From Rhodococcus sp. OK302 (GTDB lineage Bacteria > Actinomycetota > Actinomycetes > Mycobacteriales > Mycobacteriaceae): a stretch of 64,000 bases of DNA. The notes beneath the pieces are model-generated. The model had not been told where the DNA came from and did not search any database. It worked only from the letters and a program-made list of their open reading frames with translations. The position numbers were made by a program, and so were the translations under genes. Below are positions 36,417-45,068 of this stretch, piece by piece. The stretch spans positions 4,705,501 through 4,769,500 of the forward strand of contig NZ_NPJZ01000001.1 in the NCBI RefSeq assembly GCF_002245895.1, given 5' to 3'. Numbering within the stretch: position 1 is the stretch's first letter; each line of letters begins with the position of its first letter.

Positions 36417-37311
36417 ATGAGCACAAGAATGGCGTCCAGACCGGAAAACACCCGGCTGGAGCGTGGCCGAAGCGCCTCGGTCGCAGAGCTGAGCAACCGT
36501 GCGGACTGGCTGCGGATCGAGGTGATCCGAATGATCGACGGAGCCGGACTAGGCCACTATTCGAGCGTGTTTTCCTGCGCGGAGATCCTCTCGGTCCTCT
36601 ACTACCAGGCGCTGAGGCTCGACCCGGAAAATCCGGACTGGGCCGACCGAGACCGATTCCTGCTCGGCAAAGGGCATGCCGCTGTCGGCCTGTGGCCGAT
36701 CTTGTCCGATCTCGGATACTTCCCCCGCGAGGAATTGAATACTTTCGGCTACATCGGAAGCCGGTTCGGCGACCACCCCGACATGCGCAAGGCCCCTGGC
36801 GTCGACTTCAGTTCGGGATCATTGGGCCACAACCTCTCCGTCGGACTGGGCATGGCGCTCGCCGCCCGTCTGAGCGGCTCGGACCATCGGACGTTTGTCC
36901 TCACCGGCGACGGTGAGATCCACGAGGGCCAGGTCTGGGAGGCAGCCATGGCCGCCTCCCACTACCGACTCGGCAACCTCGTGGCCGTCGTCGACGCCAA
37001 CGGATACATCGGCAGCGGCCCCACGTCCGAGATGATGGGCATCGAACCTCTTGCCGCACGCTTCGAGGCATTCGGCTGGCACGTCATCGAACTCGACGGC
37101 CACGACGTCGCAACTCTCGCAGACACATTCGCCGATCTGCCGTCCCCGGACGGGGACCGGCCGGTGTGCATCATCGCCCGGACACAAAAAGGAAGGTCTC
37201 GCTCTCATGGAGGAAGCTCCCCGGGCCTGGCACGTCGGCTGCCTGACCCCGGAGCAGCGCGAAGCCGCCATTTCCGAAATCACCACCCGCATGCAGGAGG
37301 TAGCACCATGA
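36417..37311 (+). CDS. Transketolase-like N-terminal subunit, frameshifted
   Basis: This is the ThDP-binding (PP) subunit of a split transketolase: GHYSSVFSCAEILSVLYY, GKGHAAVGLWPIL, LTGDGEIHEGQVWEAA and VVDANGYIGSG. GGAAGGA precedes the ATG. The frame is clean to ARTQKG (about 37193). There the expected end (GLALMEEAPRAWHVGCL...MQEVAP, stop TGA at 37309) is in another frame, as if two bases were lost. The continued frame instead adds ~36 unrelated residues and runs straight into the C-subunit, giving one uninterrupted 623-codon frame to 38288. A sequencing error, a real lesion or an accidental fusion are all possible. Confidence 0.8.
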
Positions 37312-38288
37312 CCGCCACGACAAACAATCGAGCCGGCGCGATGGAGGACGTCTTCTCCGACGAAGGTCAGGCGTCGTCCCTCAACTTGCTCGGACATGCC
37401 CTGGCAGAACTCGCCGACCGGCATCCCGACGTGGTCGTCCTCTCCGCAGATCTGGGCTCGGCCCTGACGGAACTGCGGGAACGGCACCCGAACCGGTACA
37501 TCGAGATGGGTATCGCCGAAACCAACTCGATCTCGGTGGCAGCCGGGATGGCGGCCTCCGGGTATCGGCCGTACGTTCTCGCATTCGCCCCGTTCGGAAT
37601 GATCAAGTGCGCCGAACAGATTCGTACCGACTTGGCGGCGACGATGATGCCCGTAACCCTGGTAACCCGGCTCTCGGGCCTTGCGATGGGCTACTTCGGC
37701 GCTAGCCACCACGCAGTCGAGGACCTTGCGATAGCGCGGGCAATCACCAACCTGACCGTGATGACGCCGGCGGACAACGCGTCAACCCTCGCCCTACTGG
37801 AGCAGAGCAACACCGAGGCAGGGCCGGTTTTGCTGCGGATCAGCGAAGCAACCAGGCCGGTGTATTCGGAAGCTCCAACACTGGCGCGAGGAAAATTCTC
37901 CCGGGTTCGGCAGGGCCGCGATCTGACCATCATCGGCACCGGAATGGGCGTGGGCTGCGCCGTGGGAGCCGCCGAACTACTCGAAGCACACGGGATCAGC
38001 GCGGCCGTACTCGACTCGGCCTACATCAAACCACTCGACGAGGAAGCGATCTTGGACGCCGCCAGCACGACCGGCGCGATCCTGACGGTGGAGGAGCACA
38101 ACGCAATCGGTGGTCTGGGTTCCGCGGTGGCCGAAGTACTCGGCCGCAATGGCGTCTCCACCCGACTCGGAATCGTTGCACTACCAGACGAGGATCTCGA
38201 GGTCGGCGTTCCGGCGGACCTACTTGCCCACTACGGCATTACAGCCGAAGGCGTCACCCGGCGGGCATTGGCACTGCTGTCCCGATGA
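37308..38288 (+). CDS. Transketolase-like C-terminal subunit
   Basis: This 326-residue protein supplies the Pyr domain and C-terminal domain of a two-subunit transketolase: RYIEMGIAETNSISVAAGMA with catalytic Glu, LVTRLSGLAMGYFGASHHAVEDLA, and a C-domain with VLDSAYIKPLDEEAIL and TVEEHNAIGGLGSAV. AGGAGG lies eight bases before the ATG. Its ATG overlaps the intended stop of the N-subunit (ATGA). Split transketolases often serve special pathways rather than the pentose-phosphate cycle. It lies under KstR2-like site 2 via the N-subunit. Confidence 0.88.
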   Translation: MTATTNNRAGAMEDVFSDEGQASSLNLLGHALAELADRHPDVVVLSADLGSALTELRERHPNRYIEMGIAETNSISVAAGMAASGYRPYVLAFAPFGMIKCAEQIRTDLAATMMPVTLVTRLSGLAMGYFGASHHAVEDLAIARAITNLTVMTPADNASTLALLEQSNTEAGPVLLRISEATRPVYSEAPTLARGKFSRVRQGRDLTIIGTGMGVGCAVGAAELLEAHGISAAVLDSAYIKPLDEEAILDAASTTGAILTVEEHNAIGGLGSAVAEVLGRNGVSTRLGIVALPDEDLEVGVPADLLAHYGITAEGVTRRALALLSR

Positions 38289-38318
38289 CATCAGTCGTGG
38301 CGTGGAAGTTGGCCCGTC

Positions 38319-39923
38319 TCACACTCGCGAGACGGCCAACTTTCGCACCTCGCCCTTGGCGACTTTCCCACCGGGCCCAGTGGGAAGGTCGTCGACAAAG
38401 ACCACATATTCCGGAATGTATTCGGTGCTAATTCCCTGCGCGCGCATCCATTCCGACAGTATCGCCGTGGAAAGTTCGACACCGGATTCGGCGACCACCA
38501 CGGCGCACACCCGCTCCCCGAAAACATCGTCACGCACCCCGACCACGGAAACAGCTCGAACTGACGGATGCGCGCACATCAGTTCTTCGACGTCGACTGC
38601 GGAGATGTTCTTACCTCCGCGGATGATGATGTCGGCAATGCGTCCGACAACCCGTACCCGACCGGCAGCGTCGATATCCACGATGTCCCCGAGCAACATC
38701 CATCCATCTACCGTGTAAAGCTCGGCGTTCGCGTCTTCGTCCTGCCAGTAGCCCAGCGATTCGAGCGGCCCGTGGACAGCAGGTTGTCCACGCCGAGGCT
38801 CACCCTCACCGCCATTGTCAGAGAAAATCCGCACGTTCATGGACTCGATGACATGCCCGCAGGTTCTCAACCGAGTCTCACGGTCGTCATCGAGCGTCGT
38901 CTGACTGACAGCACCGGCTTCGTTCGAACCGTAGAACTGCAAAACCTTGGCACCCGTACGCTGTTCGAATGCCAGCGCCTCGGAGTAGGGAACCGCTTCG
39001 CCACCCGTGTAGAGCACGCGGAGACTGGACAAGTCTGCTGTACGCGCCCGTTCCGATCGAAGCAACATCTTGAATTGTGTACTGACACAACACAGCACGG
39101 TGACTCGTTCGCACTCGATCAGATCTATCATCACCTCGACGTCAAACTTCTCCAGGACGGCGGTGCGTGCACCGAGCAGAGTGGGCAAAAAATGGGCAGA
39201 CCACAGCCCGAAGCCGAACGGCGCCGGTACTGCCGAGCAGAAAACATCGACGTCGGTGATCCGCGCACCCACCATCGCCAATTGTGCGAATTCGATCCAC
39301 TTCTTCTCGTTGTGCGCCACTACTTTCGGCAGTCCGGTGGTGCCCGAGGTCGAGTTCAGCAGCGTGGTGTCGGACGTAGTGAAGACTCCGACACTGTTGG
39401 ACGACTCAGATGACTCGACGCGACTGCGCGCCTCCGTGCGATCGGTGGTACCCAGCTCCACCACGCCGTCGTCATCGACCACAATGACGCTGAGAACCGT
39501 CGCCCCACTTCGCTGCAGGTCATCGACAACGTCGTAACAGCTGCGGCCGCGGACTGTTGCGGTGGTGATCAGAACCCGGCAGTCGGCTTTGGCCATCAGG
39601 TGCGCGATTTCTCTTGTCCCGGAACGAAAACCGATTCCAGCTGCGACCCGGCCGGCCCGATAGGCGCCACACAATGCCGCATGCACTGCCATGGTGTCAG
39701 GGAGGTAGATCGCCACACCGGAACCGCCGACCGATTCTGCGACAGCGAGTGCTGCGGCGATTCGGTCGGCGGTCAGATCGTAGTCGCGCCAGGTATAGCG
39801 GCGGTCCCCGGTGACGAAGGCTACTGAGTCTGGTGTGTTCGCGGCCCGATGACGGACGACCTCGCTGATACTGACGTCCGAAAAGGCTTCAGGGTTGTCT
39901 GCGAACGTACTTCGACCCAACAT
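38319..39923 (-). CDS. Acyl-CoA ligase (AMP-forming, FadD-type)
   Basis: It is a 534-residue adenylate-forming enzyme. LLNSTSGTTGLPKVV is the P-loop (A3) motif, YGSNEAGAVS the A5 motif, GWMLLGDIVDIDAAGRVRVVGR the A7-A8 hinge and PTGPGGKVAKGE carries the catalytic Lys. It activates a carboxylic acid as its CoA thioester. It is the last gene of the nine-gene operon headed by the IpdA homologue, 18 bases after the acyl-CoA dehydrogenase, a position comparable in logic to FadD3 in the KstR2 regulon. The substrate is unknown. Confidence 0.9.
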   Translation of the reverse strand: MLGRSTFADNPEAFSDVSISEVVRHRAANTPDSVAFVTGDRRYTWRDYDLTADRIAAALAVAESVGGSGVAIYLPDTMAVHAALCGAYRAGRVAAGIGFRSGTREIAHLMAKADCRVLITTATVRGRSCYDVVDDLQRSGATVLSVIVVDDDGVVELGTTDRTEARSRVESSESSNSVGVFTTSDTTLLNSTSGTTGLPKVVAHNEKKWIEFAQLAMVGARITDVDVFCSAVPAPFGFGLWSAHFLPTLLGARTAVLEKFDVEVMIDLIECERVTVLCCVSTQFKMLLRSERARTADLSSLRVLYTGGEAVPYSEALAFEQRTGAKVLQFYGSNEAGAVSQTTLDDDRETRLRTCGHVIESMNVRIFSDNGGEGEPRRGQPAVHGPLESLGYWQDEDANAELYTVDGWMLLGDIVDIDAAGRVRVVGRIADIIIRGGKNISAVDVEELMCAHPSVRAVSVVGVRDDVFGERVCAVVVAESGVELSTAILSEWMRAQGISTEYIPEYVVFVDDLPTGPGGKVAKGEVRKLAVSRV

Positions 39924-39941
39924 TTAGTCCCTCTGTTCTTG

Positions 39942-41141
39942 TCAGCGATACTTGCGGATCTCGGTCCGCGCGACACTGCGGATATGAACTTCATCCGGAC
40001 CGTCGGCAATTCCCAAAATCCTGGCGCTGGCCCACATCCGGGCAATGGGGAAATCTTCGGTGACTCCCCCGCCACCGTGGCATTGGATGGACCGTTCGAG
40101 AACAGAGCGTGCCACTCGCGGAGCGATGACCTTGACCGCGGCAATTTCGATCGCGGCTTCCTTGACACCCATCTGGTCGATGATCCACGCGGTCTTGAGA
40201 ACCAGCAGACGCGCCTGCTCGATCTCCATGCGGGACTCCGCAATCCACGTCCGCACAACACCTTGGTCAGAAATCGGGCCACCGAAGGCGTCGCGCGACA
40301 ACGTTCGCCGGACCATCAATTCCAGTCCACGTTCCGCCATTCCGATGCAACGCATCGCGTGATGGATTCGGCCCGGACCCAACCGAGCTTGTGCGATGGC
40401 AAATCCTTCACCTTCACCCGCGAGAATGTTGGTTACGGGCACTCGCACGTCCGTGAACGTAATTTCGCAGTGTCCGTGCTGATCGTGGTAACCGAAGATC
40501 GGAAGTGACCGGATGATCTCGACGCCCGGCGTGTTCACCGGTACCAGGACCATCGACTGCTGGCGGTGGGGCGACGCCTCAGGGTCGGTCTTGCCCATCA
40601 AAACCAGGATCTCGCAACGTGGGTCGGCGGCGCCCGTTGTCCACCACTTGCGACCGTTGATGACGTAGTCGTCGCCGTCACGAACGATGGAGGTGCTGAT
40701 GTTTCGAGCATCCGACGACGCGACAGCGGGCTCGGTCATGGAGAACCCGGAACGCATACGGCCGTCCAGCAGTGGCTCGAGCCACTGCTCCTTCTGCTCG
40801 GGCGTGCCGAACATATGAAGGATTTCCATGTTGCCGGTATCAGGTGCCGCACAATTCAGCGCTTCCGGCGCGATGTAAGGCGAGCGTCCGGTGATCTCGG
40901 CAATGTGCGCATAGTCGAGGTGTGAGAGCCCGGACAGCGAGGGAAGGAACAGATTCCACATCCTCTGACGCCGAGCCTCGGCCTTCAGTTCCTCGACCAC
41001 AGCCGGCAACGTGTGATTACGCGGCCCCATCTCTTCCATCTGCTGCGCGTACACCGGCTCGGCCGGATACACATGATCGACCATGAACGCGTTCAAGCGG
41101 TCCATGATCTCCTGGGCTGCCGGGCTGGGAGCTAGGTCCAC
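39942..41141 (-). CDS. Acyl-CoA dehydrogenase
   Basis: It is a 399-residue FAD protein with the three-domain ACAD layout: GFSMTEPAVASSDARNI in the middle domain, INGRKWWTTGAADPRCEI, and the C-terminal helical bundle ending in CHGGGGVTEDFPIARMWASARILGIADG. The last ~20 residues carry the DEVH..SVAR..ir.Y signature. It introduces an alpha-beta double bond in a CoA thioester. The GTG at 41141 is preferred because GAGAGGA lies nine bases upstream; an ATG at 41165 lacks one. Confidence 0.9.
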   Translation of the reverse strand: MDLAPSPAAQEIMDRLNAFMVDHVYPAEPVYAQQMEEMGPRNHTLPAVVEELKAEARRQRMWNLFLPSLSGLSHLDYAHIAEITGRSPYIAPEALNCAAPDTGNMEILHMFGTPEQKEQWLEPLLDGRMRSGFSMTEPAVASSDARNISTSIVRDGDDYVINGRKWWTTGAADPRCEILVLMGKTDPEASPHRQQSMVLVPVNTPGVEIIRSLPIFGYHDQHGHCEITFTDVRVPVTNILAGEGEGFAIAQARLGPGRIHHAMRCIGMAERGLELMVRRTLSRDAFGGPISDQGVVRTWIAESRMEIEQARLLVLKTAWIIDQMGVKEAAIEIAAVKVIAPRVARSVLERSIQCHGGGGVTEDFPIARMWASARILGIADGPDEVHIRSVARTEIRKYR

Positions 41142-41209
41142 GATAGAAGTCCTCTCAGTTCTCACAATATGAATGCGTATGTATGCACGGGAGATCGATT
41201 CCGAACCGA

Positions 41210-42178
41210 TCAGTCACGGACCAAAATCACCTTGCCGGCAGCCTGCCGATTCATGACGATGTTCAGCGCTTCGGACGCGTCGTCGAACGGCAAGGTCCGA
41301 GACACGTGCGGCACCAGCAGCCCCTGCTCGTACCAGTCCAGCAACTGACGCATGTTGCTCGCGTTCTCGGCCGGGTTCCGTTTTGCCCACGCCCCCCACA
41401 ACACTCCGAGAAGTGAGGCCGAGGAGATGAGTAGGCGGTTCATTCCCACCTTGGGAATGTCGCCACTCGCGTATCCGACGGTCAGGTACCGGCCGCCCCA
41501 TTGGAGCGCCCTGATTGCAGCTTGCGCCGCGTCGCCGCCGACCGGGTCGTAGACGACGTCGACGCGTTCGCGTGTCTTCAGTTCGGATGCCAGGTCGCAC
41601 TCTGCGTAATTGATCAGTGTCGACGCACCGTGCTCTTCGCACAGTGCCAACTTCTCGGCAGTCGACGCCGCGGCAATCACCTCGGCTCCCAATGCTCGAC
41701 CGATCTCGACAGCAGTGAGCCCGACACCTCCAGCCGCACCGAGCACCAGAAGTCGTTCTCCGGCAGCAAGTCCCGCTCGGTCGACGAGGCCGTGGTAGGA
41801 GGTTCCGTACGTCACGGAGAATCCTGCAGCGTCAGGGTAGGACATCGCCTCAGGAATCGCGAAGACTTGTGACGCGGGTACCGAGACCTGCTCGGCGTAA
41901 CCGCCGATTCCACAGAACGCCAGGACACGAGTCCCCACGTTCAAACCTTCGACACCGTCTCCGACTGTCCGAATCACGCCCGCCACTTCGGATCCCGGAG
42001 TGAAGGGCAGGGGCGGCTTGGTCTGGTAGTTTCCGGCGACCATCAGTCCGTCCGGAAAGTTGATGCCGCAGGCCCGCACATCCACGATCACAGTTCCCGG
42101 TGCCGCAACCGGGTCCGGCACATCGGTGAACCGGAGGACATCCGGCTCACCGAGCGTGTGGCACTGGTGCGCCTTCAC
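41210..42178 (-). CDS. Quinone-oxidoreductase-like MDR family protein
   Basis: It is a 322-residue medium-chain dehydrogenase/reductase of the zinc-free quinone oxidoreductase type: GINFPDGLMVAGNYQTKPPL, PGSEVAGVIRTVGDGVEGL, VLGAAGGVGLTAVEIGRALG (NADPH site) and YDPVGGDAAQAAIRAL. It probably reduces an enoyl or quinone-like double bond using NADPH. Its GTG start overlaps the stop of the upstream MaoC gene by four bases, so it is translationally coupled. Confidence 0.9.
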   Translation of the reverse strand: MKAHQCHTLGEPDVLRFTDVPDPVAAPGTVIVDVRACGINFPDGLMVAGNYQTKPPLPFTPGSEVAGVIRTVGDGVEGLNVGTRVLAFCGIGGYAEQVSVPASQVFAIPEAMSYPDAAGFSVTYGTSYHGLVDRAGLAAGERLLVLGAAGGVGLTAVEIGRALGAEVIAAASTAEKLALCEEHGASTLINYAECDLASELKTRERVDVVYDPVGGDAAQAAIRALQWGGRYLTVGYASGDIPKVGMNRLLISSASLLGVLWGAWAKRNPAENASNMRQLLDWYEQGLLVPHVSRTLPFDDASEALNIVMNRQAAGKVILVRD

Positions 42179-42606
42179 ACCGACACCACACCGGGAGCGG
42201 TGACGAAGGATGCCCACACCCGCACCGCGACGCCGCCCGTCTGGCGGGCGCACTCGAGTTCCACGTCGATCTTGCTCTCGGTGTTGTCCTGATATTCCTT
42301 GACGACCTTGGCGGTACACGTCAGGACATCTCCGGGCCACACTTGCTCGAGGAATCGAATACGGAAGGAACGTACGTTCTCGGCACCGAGCCAGTCCGTC
42401 GCATAGGTGCCCAGCACTCCGGCCTGGAACATTCCCACGGAGAACGGACTCTCGAATCCTGCGGCCTTGGCGAAGGTCTCGTCATGATGAATCGGGTTCA
42501 TATCCCCCGACGCACCTTGGTAGCGAACGAAGTCCGTGCGGGTTACCGGTCCGATGGTCCACGGCAGCGGTGCCGTGATCGCCGTGGGCTGCGCTGTCAT
42601 GGTCAT
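42175..42606 (-). CDS. MaoC-family hydratase
   Basis: It is a 143-residue single hot-dog-fold protein with YQGASGDMNPIHHDETFAKAAGF, the R-specific enoyl-CoA hydratase signature with Asp and His. GGAGGAATC lies directly before the ATG. The upstream gene stop overlaps this start (ATGA). With that FAS1-like partner it likely forms a heterodimeric hydratase, adding water to an enoyl-CoA. Confidence 0.9.
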   Translation of the reverse strand: MTMTAQPTAITAPLPWTIGPVTRTDFVRYQGASGDMNPIHHDETFAKAAGFESPFSVGMFQAGVLGTYATDWLGAENVRSFRIRFLEQVWPGDVLTCTAKVVKEYQDNTESKIDVELECARQTGGVAVRVWASFVTAPGVVSV

Positions 42607-43052
42607 GATTCCTCCGACGGTGCTCGTCCGGTCTCGACGCCGGTCATCTTCGCCTGCGCCACCAAGGTTCCGTTTTCGTCCACGAAGTCGGTGACCATGA
42701 CTGCGAAGGTCATTTCGCCGCCTCGTCGACCTTCCTTTGTGAATACGTCGGTGATCCGTGAGCGGGCCTCGAGCTTGGTTCCCGCGCGCGGCGGCGGACC
42801 GAAGAAGGTGTATTCCTGTTCAGCATGCAGACCTCGCTGCTGATTCAGTTTCACTGCGCTCCAAGGGTTCTGATCGCCAGACTGCCAGAAGAACGTGGTG
42901 GTCAAGAAGGTCGGCGGACTGACCGGGTTTTCCGAGTCGAGGTACTCAGGATTGGTGCTGCGGATCGCGTGGGCGAATTCGCGGACCTTTCCGCGTTCCA
43001 CGTCGAGCCGGAACGGTGTTCCCGTTACACCCACGGCATCTTTGTTTGCCAT
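42603..43052 (-). CDS. FAS1-like dehydratase (MaoC N-terminal type) subunit
   Basis: It is a 149-residue hot-dog-fold protein: RLDVERGKVREFAHAIRSTNPEYLD, then PPTFLTTTFFWQSGDQNP and LHAEQEYTFFGPPPRAG, as in the HadA/MaoC_dehydrat_N family. Such subunits lack the catalytic Asp/His pair and hold the acyl chain for a catalytic partner, here the overlapping MaoC gene. Confidence 0.88.
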   Translation of the reverse strand: MANKDAVGVTGTPFRLDVERGKVREFAHAIRSTNPEYLDSENPVSPPTFLTTTFFWQSGDQNPWSAVKLNQQRGLHAEQEYTFFGPPPRAGTKLEARSRITDVFTKEGRRGGEMTFAVMVTDFVDENGTLVAQAKMTGVETGRAPSEES

Positions 43053-43085
43053 AACTCACTCCGAGTTTCTTTGTCGTAGGGTCGC

Positions 43086-43961
43086 TTATGCGAAGGTCTT
43101 CATTTCCGTCGCCAGCTCTTCGAGTGTCCAGCGTGAGTCCTTCACGATGCTCTTGCCGTACGACCAGCCGAGGAACTGCTTGATCTCGCCGCCCTTCGCA
43201 TAGAAGACCGAGCCGTTGGTGTCGCAGTCGGCGGTGAGCAGGTGAGCGACCACCGGAGACACGTTGCCCGGGTGGTAGACGTCGAAATCGTTCGGATCCG
43301 CGGGGACCGCCACCATCTCGGCGATTCCGGGAACCTTCTCTGTCATTCGAGTGCGTGCGACTGGGGTGATGGCATTGACGCGCACTCCGTAGCGGCTGAT
43401 CTCCTGCGCCAAAATCACAGTGAGCGCGGCAATCCCAGCTTTGGCGGCGCCGTAGTTACTCTGGCCGACTGCGCCGAGAAGCCCCGACGTGGACGAGACG
43501 TTCACGATGGATGCTGCCACGGCGTCGCCAACCTTGGAACGGTCACGCCAGTGCGCGCCGAACACGCGGCAGGGAGCAAACGTCGCGCGAAGCTGACCCG
43601 CGATCACGGTGTCCCATTCTTCTTCACTCATGTTCACGAACATCCGGTCGCGGAGAACACCCGCATTGTTGACCAGTCCGTGAACTGCGCCGAAGTTCTC
43701 TACTGCCAGATCGAGAAGCGCCTGAGCTCCGGCGACTGTGGTGACGTCCGCGTTGCTGGCGATTGCGCTGCCACCGAGAGCTGTGATCTCAGCAGCGACC
43801 GCTGCGGCCAGAGCGTCATCCGTTCCCGAGCCGTCGGCAGCGGCGCCCGTGTCGTTGACTACGACGTGCGCGCCTTCCGCGGCAGCAAGGAGCGCGTGTT
43901 CGCGGCCGATTCCACGGCCGGCTCCGGTGACGACAACAACACGACCTTCAAGCTGATTCAT
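43086..43961 (-). CDS. SDR oxidoreductase, (3R)-hydroxyacyl-CoA dehydrogenase-like
   Basis: It is a 291-residue SDR with VVTGAGRGIGREHALLAAAEGAH, VNNAGVLRDRMFVNMSEEEWD, NVSSTSGLLGAVGQ and NYGAAKAGIA. The VVNDTGAAADGSG insertion and FVNMSEEEWD stretch are shared with the dehydrogenase part of peroxisomal multifunctional enzyme 2, so a 3-hydroxyacyl-CoA is the likely substrate. It follows the IpdC homologue by 33 bases; a half KstR2-like site (GTATCAAACATG) lies in that gap. Confidence 0.9.
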   Translation of the reverse strand: MNQLEGRVVVVTGAGRGIGREHALLAAAEGAHVVVNDTGAAADGSGTDDALAAAVAAEITALGGSAIASNADVTTVAGAQALLDLAVENFGAVHGLVNNAGVLRDRMFVNMSEEEWDTVIAGQLRATFAPCRVFGAHWRDRSKVGDAVAASIVNVSSTSGLLGAVGQSNYGAAKAGIAALTVILAQEISRYGVRVNAITPVARTRMTEKVPGIAEMVAVPADPNDFDVYHPGNVSPVVAHLLTADCDTNGSVFYAKGGEIKQFLGWSYGKSIVKDSRWTLEELATEMKTFA

Positions 43962-43994
43962 CCAAGTCCCTTTCGAATACGTGTATCAAACATG

Positions 43995-45068
43995 TCAGGC
44001 AGAGAGTCGAGCGAGAACCGAATTCGCCTCGGCCACAATTCTGTTGATCAATTCGCTGCAACTGGGCACGTCCTCGATCAGCCCGACTACCTGGCCTGTT
44101 GCCATGACGCCGACGTCGACGCGGCCGTCCACCAATGCGGACCGGTACAGCATCGGAGCGTTGGCAGCCATCACCACCTGACTCCAGCCGAGTTCGTGAC
44201 TCTTCTTCATCGCGAGACCCTCACGGATCATGTCGCGCCACGGTGTGCCGGAGAGTTTCTGGAATGCCAGAGCGTTGCGGCCCGCGCGGATCATCCGACC
44301 CGGACCCGTTGTGGACTCCAGCTGATCAATGGTCCCCGCACGCAGAACACGTTGCGGCACACCGTCGATCTCGAGTGTGACCACGGTGTCGTTGACCGAC
44401 TTCGACAGGTACACATCCTTGACTTGCTTCGCAACGGGGGAATCGCTTGTCATCATGAATCGTGTACCCATCGCGATTCCGGCTGCGCCGTAGGAGAGCG
44501 CCGAGACCAGACCGCGGCCGTCGAAGTAACCGCCCGCCGCGATCACCGGGATGTCCACGGCATCGACTACCTGAGGCAGAAGCAATGAGGTCGGCACAGC
44601 GCCGGTGTGGCCGCCGCCTTCGCCGCCCTGGACGATCACCGCGTCAACGCCCCACGAAGCAACTTTTTCGGCATGCCGTCGAGCCCCGATCGACGGAACC
44701 ACCACCAGCCCGGCATCTTTCAGTCGTCCGATGAGTGCCTGCTTGGGCGCCAGAGCGAACGACGCAACCTTGACACCGGATCGGATCAGCAGATCGATTC
44801 GCTTGTCGATGTCCGCCTGATCTGCTCTCAGGTTTACGCCGAATGGATTATCAGTCTGGGCTTGAACTTCCGCGATCGCCTCAGCGAGTTCTTCGTAGGC
44901 CAACATTCCACCGGCAATAATGCCGAGTCCGCCGGCCGCCGCTGTGGCAGCGGTCAGTGTCGAGTTGGAGACGTAGCCCATTCCGGTCTGCACGATCGGA
45001 TATTTGACCCCGAAGAGGTCGCACGCCCGCGTGTGAAGGGCCTGGTGGTCTGCAGCGAGGTCAGTCAT
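43995..45068 (-). CDS. IpdC-like flavin-dependent oxidoreductase (nitronate monooxygenase family)
   Basis: It is a 357-residue FMN TIM-barrel protein of the 2-nitropropane dioxygenase family: PIVQTGMGYVSNSTLTAATAAAGG, VIVQGGEGGGHTGAVPT, IPVIAAGGYFDGRGL and GAAGIAMGTRFMMT. The family includes IpdC, which acts on CoA esters of the steroid C/D-ring remnant. Directly coupled (ATGA) to the IpdB homologue, which is the main reason for this call. It may be a paralogue with another substrate. Confidence 0.85.
   Translation of the reverse strand: MTDLAADHQALHTRACDLFGVKYPIVQTGMGYVSNSTLTAATAAAGGLGIIAGGMLAYEELAEAIAEVQAQTDNPFGVNLRADQADIDKRIDLLIRSGVKVASFALAPKQALIGRLKDAGLVVVPSIGARRHAEKVASWGVDAVIVQGGEGGGHTGAVPTSLLLPQVVDAVDIPVIAAGGYFDGRGLVSALSYGAAGIAMGTRFMMTSDSPVAKQVKDVYLSKSVNDTVVTLEIDGVPQRVLRAGTIDQLESTTGPGRMIRAGRNALAFQKLSGTPWRDMIREGLAMKKSHELGWSQVVMAANAPMLYRSALVDGRVDVGVMATGQVVGLIEDVPSCSELINRIVAEANSVLARLSA

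Noticed and set aside
35878..36420. A 180-codon frame in the divergent region near 36 kb
   Set aside because: It begins inside thiamine enzyme 2 on the opposite strand, runs through two operator sites and has no domain or ribosome site.
37182..37200. Programmed ribosomal frameshift in the transketolase-like gene
   Set aside because: Restoring the frame needs a +1 (or -2) shift at CAA AAA GGA, which is not a classic slippery heptamer, and no stop codon is placed to drive it. A two-base loss is simpler, though not proven.
43242..44588. A 448-codon plus-strand frame
   Set aside because: It is antisense to the SDR and IpdC homologue and is rich in His, Arg and Cys, as shadow frames are.
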